64,000 nt of DNA, taken from positions 3,224,001-3,288,000 of the forward strand of contig NZ_AP027043.1 in assembly GCF_027924665.1 (NCBI RefSeq). Reading direction: 5' to 3'. The position numbers and the translations under genes were made by a program. The stretch is from Flavobacterium sp. GSB-24. Its GTDB lineage: Bacteria; Bacteroidota; Bacteroidia; Flavobacteriales; Flavobacteriaceae. The notes beneath the pieces are model-generated. The model searched no databases, was not told where the DNA came from, and saw nothing but the letters and a program-made list of their open reading frames with translations. Below, piece by piece: positions 7,996 to 16,429 of the stretch; position 1 is the stretch's first letter; every line of letters begins with the position of its first letter.

Positions 7996-10900
7996 TTAAA
8001 ATTTTGCATTAAGTCCCAGAGAAATTGTTCTTGCCTGAGGATAAATAAAACTATATTCACGTATTCCGTTCATTCCTTTCGGACTTTTTGCTTTATACCA
8101 ATATGCCACATTTGAAGCATCTGCAAAAACAGCAAGCGAATCCAGAAAAGTATTTTTCAGGGGTACATTATAACTCAAATTAATGTTGCTGATTCTAACA
8201 TAAGTTCCGTCATAAACATATTTACTCAAGTTTGAAAGAAGAGGAGCAGAGGTAACTGCTGATTGCGAAACAATATCTCCAGGATTTTTCCAGTGGTCTG
8301 CCGCATTTACAGAAAGATTTCTATTTAGAGTATTGGAATATTTATCGATATAAACATCAGAAATAAAAACATCTCCTCCAAGTTGAAAATCTCCTCTAAC
8401 CGATAATGTCAGATTATTGTAAAATGTGAAGTTGTTGTAAAAACCTCCATATGCATCTGCCTGAGTATCTCCAATCGGCACCCAGTCTGCAACGGTATGA
8501 GTATCATTGTATGTTTTTGTATCGTAAATTTGTCCATTCTTTTCGACAAGATCTCTTCCAGTTGCGGGATCAACTCCAACCCATTTTACCCCCCACAAAG
8601 TGGTAGTGCTGTAACCAATTTTTTGAGCTAAAGCGACGTTTGCTAATGCATAGTCACTTCCCAAACCTTTTAGATCTGTTACTTTGCTCTCTACTGTAGA
8701 AATATTAAATGTCGTAGTCCATTTAAATGGCTCGCTTTTGATCCATTTAATTCTGGTCGTAAGTTCGAAACCTTTGTTGTACATACTAGAGGCATTTAAT
8801 TGAACAGAATTATATCCAGTTTCTGTAGGAATATCTCTAGTCGTAATTAGATCACTTTTATTATCATAATAATATTCAAGTGTTAATTCGATTCTTTTAA
8901 AAATATTAAAGTCAAAACCAACATTAAACTTTGTATTTTTCTCCCAGCTTAAATTGCCGTTTGGCGCGGCTCCCGTAGTTGCTCCAGAGTTACCATTATA
9001 ACCGTTTTGACTAATATTATATAAACCTTTTGATCTGTATGAACCAATTCTTGAGTTACCTGTAGAACCGTAACTTGCTTTAAATTTTAAGAAATCAATC
9101 CAAGTGTTTGATTGTAAAAAGTTCTCATTACTGGTAATCCAGCTTAAACCAGCACCTCCGTTGAGGGCAACATTAGTATCATCTCCAAAAACCGAGCTCT
9201 CGTCGCGTCTTAAATTGGCTAGAACATAATAACGTTTTTTATAGTTGTAATTTACCTGAGATAAAAAGGAAACTCTAGAATTATAACTGATTTCATTTCG
9301 ATACGTCTGACCGCTTTTCGATTCGTCAACTAAAGGCGTTGCTAAATTATCGTCCCTAACCGCATCGGTCACTTTATTAATCTGATGTGGATTTACGAAT
9401 CCAACTCCAGATTTATAATTAAAATCTGTTCTGTCTTCAGACAATTCAAAACCCGCAACACCATCAATTTCATGATTTTCATTTAGTTGTTTATTAAACA
9501 AAACCTGTCCCTGCCAGTTCCATTTTGTAGAATTTCTTTGATTTAAAATTCTGCGTCCCCATGCAGGATATAGAATTCCGTTAAGTGTAAAAGTTCCATT
9601 GAACTGACCACTTTCGTTTGCAGCAGAAAAGTAACGATCTTGCTCTTTATCAGTGTAGTCCATTCCAAAAAGTGTAGAAAATTTAACTGCTTTACTAAGC
9701 TGATACGATAAATTCAAACTTCCTAAAAGACCATATGTCTGTGTTTCATTTTTATTTTGTTCAATAGCTGCCAGCGGATTTCCTCTCGTCATACCGCTCA
9801 CTCCTAAATCTGCGTAAGAACCGTCATTATTGTAAACTGCAAGAGTTGGTAAATAGGCAAAACTAGCAAAAATGTTTGGAGCATCTTTTTGAACATAACT
9901 TGGGTTAAGCATTAAATTAGCACTCCATTTACCCGAATTGTAACCTAAATTGATTCCTGCATTTAGTTGTTTGGTTTCATTTCCTAATTGAGGTTCGTCA
10001 ATTTTTAAGTAACTTACGTTAGTACGGTATGAAAATTTTGAAGTAGCACCAGAAACATTAAAATTATACTTATTATAGATTCCTGATCTGTTTAAAACAT
10101 CAAACCAATCTGTATTAACACCGTTATAAGCAACAGGAACATAGCCCGTAGTGGTATTTTTCATGTACTCATTTCTAAGATCTGTAAATTGCTCGCCACT
10201 TAGATATTTTATTCGGTTAATAGCTGACGAAATTCCAAGCTGGTTAGAAAAACCGAATTGTGTTTTCCCTTTTTTCCCTTTTTTAGTAGTAATTAAAATT
10301 ACTCCATTAGCACCATCTGCACCGTAAATACCAACTGCTGCAGCATCTTTTAAAACCGATATGGTTTCGATATTTTCTGGAGCAATTTTCATCAGCGGAT
10401 TGGCTAAATTTTCTGCAGAATCTCCTTTTCCATCAAAAACATCACTGTCTATTCCAAATTCCTCGCTCATTACCACACCATCTACAATTATTAAAGGCTG
10501 AGTAGAAGTTCCCGTTTTTGCTCCTGTTAAAGATGATAATGTTCCCTGACCGCGAATATTAATTTTTACCGGACCACCAACACCAGAAGTATTTTCAACC
10601 ATTACCCCGGCAATTTGCCCTGTAATCATTTTATCGATGCTTTCTGAAGCTTGTTCTACCGCAATATCTTTGGCATTTAAAGTCGAAATACTTCCTACAA
10701 TTTCCTCTTTTAATTTTGTAGTTCCATAAGATGAAGTAATAACAACAGGATTTAATTCGTCTGTAGTTTCCTGAAGATAGAAAACAAAATCTTTATTATT
10801 TCCTGCTAGTTTTGACTGAGATTCCATTCCTAAAAAACCAACTTCAAGTATAAAATTCTGGATGTTATTTCCTTTTAACTGATAAACAAATTTTCCGTTA

Positions 10901-11355
10901 AAGTCAGTTATAGCACCCATTCCAGTTCCTTTTATACGTATAGTTGCGCCTGGAAGCGGTTGTTTGTCTGTGGCATTATAAACCGTTCCGCTGATGAATC
11001 GTTCGGTTTCCTGCGGTGTGCCAGAATCATTTGTAGAACTTGCACTGGTCAGTAAAACCTGCTTTTTCTGAATGTAAAAAGAGATATTTTTTCCGTCAAA
11101 TAACTTAGTCAAAGTGGTTTCCAATGATGCGTTATCAACATTAATATCGGCTAATTGTTCCGCATCAATTTTTCGGGCATTGTAAATAATCCTATAATCG
11201 GTCTGCTGTTCAATCGATTTGATAATTAGGCTTATAGGTTTGTTTTTTACATGTAATGTAATGGTTTTATTTTGAGAAAAAGCTGAAAAACAGGATAATA
11301 GGAAGCCTAAGAAAAATAGAATTTTTCTTAAATTGGAATGTATCGTAAATGTCAT
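7996..11355 (-). CDS. SusC/RagA TonB-linked outer-membrane transporter with STN domain
   Basis: This 1119-residue barrel imports a bulky substrate using TonB energy. In order it has a signal peptide (about 1-27), an STN domain (about 30-95, TITLHVKNKPISLIIKSIEQ) that contacts FecR, a carboxypeptidase-like repeat (about 120-200, ISGTVYNATDKQPLPGATI), a plug (SIDKMITGQIAGVMVENTSG onward, with LKDAAAVGIYGADGANGVI), and the barrel ending in ISLGLNAKF. The STN domain and the FecI/FecR genes immediately upstream show a cell-surface signalling circuit: substrate binding releases the sigma factor, which raises expression of this locus. It is 7 bp from FecR and 4 bp from SusD. Confidence 0.95.
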   Translation of the reverse strand: MTFTIHSNLRKILFFLGFLLSCFSAFSQNKTITLHVKNKPISLIIKSIEQQTDYRIIYNARKIDAEQLADINVDNASLETTLTKLFDGKNISFYIQKKQVLLTSASSTNDSGTPQETERFISGTVYNATDKQPLPGATIRIKGTGMGAITDFNGKFVYQLKGNNIQNFILEVGFLGMESQSKLAGNNKDFVFYLQETTDELNPVVITSSYGTTKLKEEIVGSISTLNAKDIAVEQASESIDKMITGQIAGVMVENTSGVGGPVKINIRGQGTLSSLTGAKTGTSTQPLIIVDGVVMSEEFGIDSDVFDGKGDSAENLANPLMKIAPENIETISVLKDAAAVGIYGADGANGVILITTKKGKKGKTQFGFSNQLGISSAINRIKYLSGEQFTDLRNEYMKNTTTGYVPVAYNGVNTDWFDVLNRSGIYNKYNFNVSGATSKFSYRTNVSYLKIDEPQLGNETKQLNAGINLGYNSGKWSANLMLNPSYVQKDAPNIFASFAYLPTLAVYNNDGSYADLGVSGMTRGNPLAAIEQNKNETQTYGLLGSLNLSYQLSKAVKFSTLFGMDYTDKEQDRYFSAANESGQFNGTFTLNGILYPAWGRRILNQRNSTKWNWQGQVLFNKQLNENHEIDGVAGFELSEDRTDFNYKSGVGFVNPHQINKVTDAVRDDNLATPLVDESKSGQTYRNEISYNSRVSFLSQVNYNYKKRYYVLANLRRDESSVFGDDTNVALNGGAGLSWITSNENFLQSNTWIDFLKFKASYGSTGNSRIGSYRSKGLYNISQNGYNGNSGATTGAAPNGNLSWEKNTKFNVGFDFNIFKRIELTLEYYYDNKSDLITTRDIPTETGYNSVQLNASSMYNKGFELTTRIKWIKSEPFKWTTTFNISTVESKVTDLKGLGSDYALANVALAQKIGYSTTTLWGVKWVGVDPATGRDLVEKNGQIYDTKTYNDTHTVADWVPIGDTQADAYGGFYNNFTFYNNLTLSVRGDFQLGGDVFISDVYIDKYSNTLNRNLSVNAADHWKNPGDIVSQSAVTSAPLLSNLSKYVYDGTYVRISNINLSYNVPLKNTFLDSLAVFADASNVAYWYKAKSPKGMNGIREYSFIYPQARTISLGLNAKF

Positions 11356-11362
11356 GTTTTAT

Positions 11363-12472
11363 TTAGTTATGGAAAATTGGTGTTATGGTTATGGTGTTTT
11401 GTTTAATAGAATAATTGAATGGCGTGTCACGTTTTAGAAGCTCTAAAATATTGGCGACACTAGACTCACTGATTTTTATTGAACCTGTAAAACTCTGTTT
11501 GGCCAAAACAGTATTTTCGTTGATAATTTCAACGTCATAAGTACGTTCGATAATTTTTGCAATAGTAGAAAATGGGGTATTTTGAAATACAAGTTCGCCT
11601 TGAGTCCAAGCTTCATAAACAGCTGTGTCAACTGTTTGTGTTATGATTTTTTGCGACTCATTCTGCCACACTGCCATTTGGGACGGCTTAAGCAAAACGG
11701 CATTTAAAGGATTGTCTTTTTCAGACATTTGAATACTTCCTTCAACCAAAACACTACTCACAGTTTTGTCTTCAGGATATGCACTCACATTAAATTTTGT
11801 TCCGAGAACTTCAATATCAACTTCATCAGAATGCACTATAAATGGATGCTGTTTGTCTTTGGCAACCTCAAAAAAGGCTTCACCAGTTAAATAAACATTT
11901 CTTTTTCCATTTATTCCAAATTGCTCCGGATAACGCAAAGTAGTTCCAGAATTCAAACTCACAAACGTACCATCTGAAAGTGTAAGCTTAAATCTTTTGC
12001 CATAAGGAACTGTAAGGGTATGGTAAGAAACTTCCTTATCAAGAACTTTTCCGAAATAAATAATTCGGTCTGAAAATTTTCGGGCGATTAATTCGCCTTT
12101 ACTATTGACTAAATTATTCTCATTTTTCTGCGTGAAATATTCAAAACTTCCATCGCTTAATTCCAGAACAATTTCTTTAGAAGCTGTTGTTCTTTCATTA
12201 AAATAAAAAGCGAGCCCTGCTAAACCAATTAAAACCACAAGAACGGCCGCGTATCTAAAATACTTTCTTGCATTGTTTTTTGGTTTCAATGCCATTACGG
12301 AAGCAGTATTAGGTGAAATAGTTCCACTAATTGCTGTTAAAGTCCAAGTCTTTTTTAAAGTTATAAATTGACTTTTGTTTTCTTCTGAAGCATCAATCCA
12401 ATCAAAAAGTTCTTGAACTTCTTGTTCTGAAGCTTCATTAGATAAGTATTTATAAATTAGTTCCGATGTCAT
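11363..12472 (-). CDS. FecR-type anti-sigma factor
   Basis: This 369-residue inner-membrane regulator has a cytoplasmic N-terminal sigma-binding region, a transmembrane helix at about residues 74-91 (YAAVLVVLIGLAGLAFYF), a FecR domain (VPYGKRFKLTLSDGT, LNSGTTLRYPEQF) and a C-terminal DUF4974-like STN-facing domain (FQNTPFSTIAKIIERTYDV). It receives the signal from the STN domain of the SusC protein encoded next and controls the sigma factor encoded just before it. The ATG at 12472 gives a full-length N-terminus. Confidence 0.94.
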   Translation of the reverse strand: MTSELIYKYLSNEASEQEVQELFDWIDASEENKSQFITLKKTWTLTAISGTISPNTASVMALKPKNNARKYFRYAAVLVVLIGLAGLAFYFNERTTASKEIVLELSDGSFEYFTQKNENNLVNSKGELIARKFSDRIIYFGKVLDKEVSYHTLTVPYGKRFKLTLSDGTFVSLNSGTTLRYPEQFGINGKRNVYLTGEAFFEVAKDKQHPFIVHSDEVDIEVLGTKFNVSAYPEDKTVSSVLVEGSIQMSEKDNPLNAVLLKPSQMAVWQNESQKIITQTVDTAVYEAWTQGELVFQNTPFSTIAKIIERTYDVEIINENTVLAKQSFTGSIKISESSVANILELLKRDTPFNYSIKQNTITITPIFHN

Positions 12473-12539
12473 AAATGCGTTTTTAAACTTGTCGCTATAG
12501 TTAGTACACCTCAGAATTAAAATACCCTACCTTTTATTC

Positions 12540-13139
12540 TTAATTATTATAAATAAGGATAAAAATTAGAAATAAATAGTCGGATAATTTTGTTTTTAAA
12601 ATCTTCAAAGCCTTTGTCATATGGGCTTCTACAGCTTTTAAGCTAACATTCATTTCTTCGGCTATTTCTGCATTTTTTTTATTCTCAAAGCGTTTTTTTA
12701 TAAAAACTTCGCGGGTTTTGGGCGGTAATTCGTTAATCGATTCCTGAATAATACGCTCCAATTCTGTTAATTCTAGTGTGTCGAACTGAATTGAATTTAA
12801 AACCTCAATATCCAATTCTCGTTCTTTGTGGTTAAGCAGGTCATTCTTAAATTTATCCTTCACTTTATTGTGGCGGATTAAATTCAGACATTTTGATTTG
12901 GCGTAGGTAAATAAGAAAGCTTGAATGCCGTTAATAGATTCTACGTTTTCTCTATTTTGCCATAAGTGTAGTAAGGCTTCTTGAGCAAGGTTTTCAGCTT
13001 CGTCCTGATCGTAAATAAACTGAACGCTGAAAGATTGGATTCTCCTAAAATATTTATCGTAAAAAAACTTAAATGCAGTTTCGTCTCCTTCCTTAAAGGA
13101 TTTGAAGAGATTTAATTCGAAACTGTAATTGTGGTTCAT
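12540..13139 (-). CDS. ECF RNA polymerase sigma factor, FecI/sigma-70 type
   Basis: This 199-residue protein has sigma region 2 (DKYFRRIQSFSVQFIYDQDE, then NLAQEALLHLWQNRE) and region 4 with its helix-turn-helix (LPPKTREVFIKKRFE, NAEIAEEMNVSLKAVEAHM). It is the first gene of the FecI-FecR-SusC-SusD-lipoprotein unit and probably directs its transcription. The ATG at 13139 gives MNHNYSFELNLFKSFKEGDE, the common start of the family; an ATG nine codons upstream adds an unneeded extension. It ends in a hydrophobic tail (YLFLIFILIYN) that is slightly unusual. Confidence 0.94.
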   Translation of the reverse strand: MNHNYSFELNLFKSFKEGDETAFKFFYDKYFRRIQSFSVQFIYDQDEAENLAQEALLHLWQNRENVESINGIQAFLFTYAKSKCLNLIRHNKVKDKFKNDLLNHKERELDIEVLNSIQFDTLELTELERIIQESINELPPKTREVFIKKRFENKKNAEIAEEMNVSLKAVEAHMTKALKILKTKLSDYLFLIFILIYNN

Positions 13140-13341
13140 GAAACGAAATTTACTTAGGATAAGCAATATTAAGTAAATTTTAAAAACTACTCAGATTTGC
13201 TCAGAAAGCGGCAAATATAAAAGTTTATTTATATTAGTTCTAAATAAAATAAAATTATTGATTGTTTGCAGAAATTTTATTCAGAATAGGTTTAGAAACA
13301 AGAATTTGCTTGTGTTTTTCTAATGCAAAATTGTTTGATAG

Positions 13342-13618
13342 GCTGATATTTTTAACGCAATCCCGAAGCCTCAGGACGCAAAGGTTTTTTGATAGACTTG
13401 ATATTTTTAACGCAAAGAGTGCAAAGATTTTTTGACATGCTGAGTTTTATAAAAACACAAAGTTCGCAAAGCTTTGTAAGAACTTTGCGAACTCTGTGTA
13501 AAACCTCTGTTTTCTCTGTGGTTAAAAACGTTTTACCTATCCAAAGCTAAAAACTTAGCGTCCCGAGGCTTCGGGATTGCGTAAATCTTAGCGTTCTTTG
13601 CGGTGAAATTATGCGGTT
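13342..13618. repeat. Nested palindromic repeat region
   Basis: The 13167-13624 gap holds no gene. Much of it is repeat DNA. ACGCAATCCCGAAGCCTC at 13355-13372 is the inverse of 13565-13582. Inside it, ACACAAAGTTCGCAAAG near 13455-13472 pairs, with one mismatch, with CTTTGCGAACTCTGTGT about 15 bp on, and two near-copies of TGATATTTTTAACGCAA lie at about 13344-13400. The CGCAAAG-type units match the family I recall from intergenic regions of other flavobacteria. It separates the divergent-context ends of two minus-strand units (before the sigma gene promoter and after the second permease). Confidence 0.75.
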
Positions 13619-13624
13619 AAAAAA

Positions 13625-14971
13625 TTAAATTGCTTCACGTTTAAAATTCCTCCATCCAAAACCAATCATAACTAAATTGAAAAGCAGTAATGGTAAAAAT
13701 GCTTTTGCAAAACTTATTTTTGTGGGATCATTAAAAGTTTCTACTTTAAACTTATCCCATTTTTCTGCATTTACAGGAGCTTCTGAGAATATTTTTGGAT
13801 AAAAATACAATCTCATTTTTTCATGAAAATGCTTCGTTTCTTTCAAAAATAAAAGCTGATTTCCTAAATCGGCGTGGGCGATTTCGTTTAGCTGCAGCTG
13901 CGTATGAAGCGTGGGTATAAATTGTGCAATTCTCTGACTGGCAAGGTTTCGCTGCTGTAATTTGGTTTCCAATTCGCGGGATTCTGCTGCCGACTCATCG
14001 TCGCCCATTTGCTGCATAGCGTAATACCAAAGCCAGCTGAATTCTTTTTCTGGTAAAACATAACTTTTAAACTGCGGGTAATGTTTATAAAATTTCTCCA
14101 CAGTCTCATTTTTATCCATGTCCCATTTTTCGTGATACGCATTTCGCTGTTTCAAAGTCAGTTCTAAAGCTTCTGGAACTTTGTATTGATTAACGATGTA
14201 AGCATTAATTCCGGCAGGAACAATGATTATTAAAAACAACCAGACCGTCAATAATAAAACAGCATTAAAATTAGAATTTTTTTGAAGTGAAACAATAAAA
14301 AAGCATACCGAAAACCAAAACAAAATATACAGAATCCCTAGTCCGTAAAAGAGGATAAAAGTCTGATCCAGTGGAATATTCAAGAATAAAACAGCTGTCA
14401 AAAGTAAAATAGTAAACAATGCGATTAAACTCAAAATTCTAACGTAAAATAACTGTAGAATGTAATTGAAGGTATTCTGACTTTGCGTTGCTACAATTTT
14501 CCAAGTACCGCTTTCTTTTTCTTCTGAAATAAGATTGTACGAAAAGGAAATAATTAAAAGCGGAAAAAGATAAATCAGCACAAAACTGAAATCGATATTT
14601 CCTGCCAGAAGATTATTCGGGTTATTGAGTTCTGAATCGTATTTCTGACCTTCCAATCCACGAATCGTAACACTTTGAATAGAAGGATTAACATCGCGTT
14701 GTCCGATCGCTAAACTGTTTATAGGCAGTGTTTTATTAACTAAGGAAAACTTGATGTAATACAGTAAAAGTCCGATTTCATCTTTATGAAATGCGGCATT
14801 TCTGGCGATATTTTCTTTCTGGTAAACAGCAGCTTCTTCAATATTACTCTGCTGTTTGTCTTGAAATTGTTTTCCAATTAAAAGACTTATAAAACCAATG
14901 CACAACAAGAAAAGCAGCCCAATTTTGGTTCCTTTTGACCGAATGAAATTTTTATATAATAATGCTAACAT
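13625..14971 (-). CDS. ABC-2 type permease with DUF3526-like region
   Basis: This 448-residue membrane protein has a first transmembrane helix (TKIGLLFLLCIGFISLLIG), a large extracytoplasmic loop containing the DUF3526-type segment (LPEKEFSWLWYYAMQQMGDD), and a cluster of helices near FVLIYLFPLLIISFSY followed by the EEKESGTWKI motif typical of ABC-2 permeases. It pairs with the similar permease encoded 1 bp upstream and the ATPase further up. The ATG at 14971 falls two bases from the previous stop; a start at 15001 would overlap it. It is the last gene of the operon starting near 20014. Confidence 0.88.
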   Translation of the reverse strand: MLALLYKNFIRSKGTKIGLLFLLCIGFISLLIGKQFQDKQQSNIEEAAVYQKENIARNAAFHKDEIGLLLYYIKFSLVNKTLPINSLAIGQRDVNPSIQSVTIRGLEGQKYDSELNNPNNLLAGNIDFSFVLIYLFPLLIISFSYNLISEEKESGTWKIVATQSQNTFNYILQLFYVRILSLIALFTILLLTAVLFLNIPLDQTFILFYGLGILYILFWFSVCFFIVSLQKNSNFNAVLLLTVWLFLIIIVPAGINAYIVNQYKVPEALELTLKQRNAYHEKWDMDKNETVEKFYKHYPQFKSYVLPEKEFSWLWYYAMQQMGDDESAAESRELETKLQQRNLASQRIAQFIPTLHTQLQLNEIAHADLGNQLLFLKETKHFHEKMRLYFYPKIFSEAPVNAEKWDKFKVETFNDPTKISFAKAFLPLLLFNLVMIGFGWRNFKREAI

Positions 14972-14972
14972 A

Positions 14973-16424
14973 TTAAATGGCTTTAAGTTTTTTGGATGCA
15001 ATTCGAACTAAAATGAAAAGCAGTGAAATCCAGAGAATAATTGAAATAATCGAGATAATTTCGTTTTTAAGAACCGTTCCGATTTTTTTAGGTTCATAGT
15101 GAAATTCCTCTACATCGGCCCAATGTTCTTTACCAATGGTAAGCGGTTTATCATTTTGTCCAGGTTTTTTATTGCTGATGTATTTAATCTGCAATCCATT
15201 CATTTTCTGCGCCATTGTATAACGATAATCTTCGGCTTGTTTTTGAAAATCTACATACGATTCGTAATCGGTATTGGATAAACCCATCGATAAGTTTTTC
15301 ATCGCGATAAACGGATTCAAAAAGGAAACTGTCTTTGAAAAGCTATTCTGCTTTTTATAAATTTTTAAAAGCTCGGCTAAATGCTCATTATAAATTCTGG
15401 AACTAATTTTTTCTCCTTCGGTCATAATATAACCCGAATAATTAAAGGGAAGTTTTTGCACAGAATCGACTTTATAAGCGCGAAGTAGTGAATCTTTTAT
15501 AGCCTTGTAATGCGGATCATTCGGATTATGGCTGTCTCCCTGCTTCAAAATATCTTTTTCGATATCGCTGTTAAATTGGATCTTAGAAGGCGCTTCGTAA
15601 ATATATGCCCCAATTGCCTGCGTTGTTCTTGGCAGAATAATGGTAAAAAGAAGCCAAATCCCAATAAGTGTGATCAAAGCTTTTTTAGATGTTTTGCTTG
15701 CTGCCGAAATTAAAACCGCAATAACACAGAACAATAGGAGATAAGCCAAATGAAAAAGAACAAATAAAAGCATTTTTACGGTCTCGTCTGTTGTAAAGGC
15801 GAAGTCTTGTAGAAAAAGCCAGACCAAAACCAAAACAATTATAGTTGGAGCAAAAAGCATCATAATGACACTTGCAATTCCTAAAATTTTTCCAATAAGA
15901 AGCTGTTTCCAACTGATTCCCTGCGTTAAAAGGATTTTTAAAGTTCCGTTTTCACGTTCGTACGCTACAGCATTAAATCCGAAGAAAAAAATAAGAAGCG
16001 GTAACAAAACCTGCAGCACCATTGCAATACTGATTTCGCCAAAACGAAGCATACTGTTCGAAAATCCAGCTTCAGAGAAATTGGCTGTATTTTGTTTGTG
16101 GGCTTCCAAGAAAATTGCATTTCCAAAAAAAGGTTCCATTCCAAATTCGAAAACACTTAATGGTGTACTTTTTCTAAAAGCAAAGTTTCCATAATGCGCC
16201 ATTCTATGCGGATTCTTATCTGGATTTTTCAGCCAGTCTTCTCGAGATTCATGCTGATATTTTTCGCTGGTTTCGTTTTGGCTCTTGTAATTGTCCCAGC
16301 CCGTGAATGCCGCATATAAGAGCAAGATTCCAATAAAAATGGTAATAATATAAACTGCCTGATTTTTAAAAATCGAGTTTTTAAAATGCCTGGCTATAAG
16401 GAGTTCTGTGTGAAGTAATTTCAT
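14973..16424 (-). CDS. ABC-2 type permease with DUF3526-like region
   Basis: This 483-residue permease is a paralogue of the one that follows it. It begins MKLLHTELLIARHFKNS, has a first helix at about residues 25-41 (YIITIFIGILLLYAAF), a long outside loop, then VLLPLLIFFFGFNAVAYERENGTLKILL, the ABC-2 signature, and several more helices including the C-terminal IISIILWISLLFILVRIA. The two permeases with the single ATPase would make a heterodimeric transporter. It starts 6 bp after the TonB receptor stop, so receptor and permeases are probably made together. Confidence 0.88.
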   Translation of the reverse strand: MKLLHTELLIARHFKNSIFKNQAVYIITIFIGILLLYAAFTGWDNYKSQNETSEKYQHESREDWLKNPDKNPHRMAHYGNFAFRKSTPLSVFEFGMEPFFGNAIFLEAHKQNTANFSEAGFSNSMLRFGEISIAMVLQVLLPLLIFFFGFNAVAYERENGTLKILLTQGISWKQLLIGKILGIASVIMMLFAPTIIVLVLVWLFLQDFAFTTDETVKMLLFVLFHLAYLLLFCVIAVLISAASKTSKKALITLIGIWLLFTIILPRTTQAIGAYIYEAPSKIQFNSDIEKDILKQGDSHNPNDPHYKAIKDSLLRAYKVDSVQKLPFNYSGYIMTEGEKISSRIYNEHLAELLKIYKKQNSFSKTVSFLNPFIAMKNLSMGLSNTDYESYVDFQKQAEDYRYTMAQKMNGLQIKYISNKKPGQNDKPLTIGKEHWADVEEFHYEPKKIGTVLKNEIISIISIILWISLLFILVRIASKKLKAI

Positions 16425-16429
16425 ATAAA

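Noticed and set aside
15865..16194. 109-codon plus-strand frame within the permease gene
   Set aside because: It is opposite a well-supported ABC-2 permease and shows no protein-like composition or promoter.
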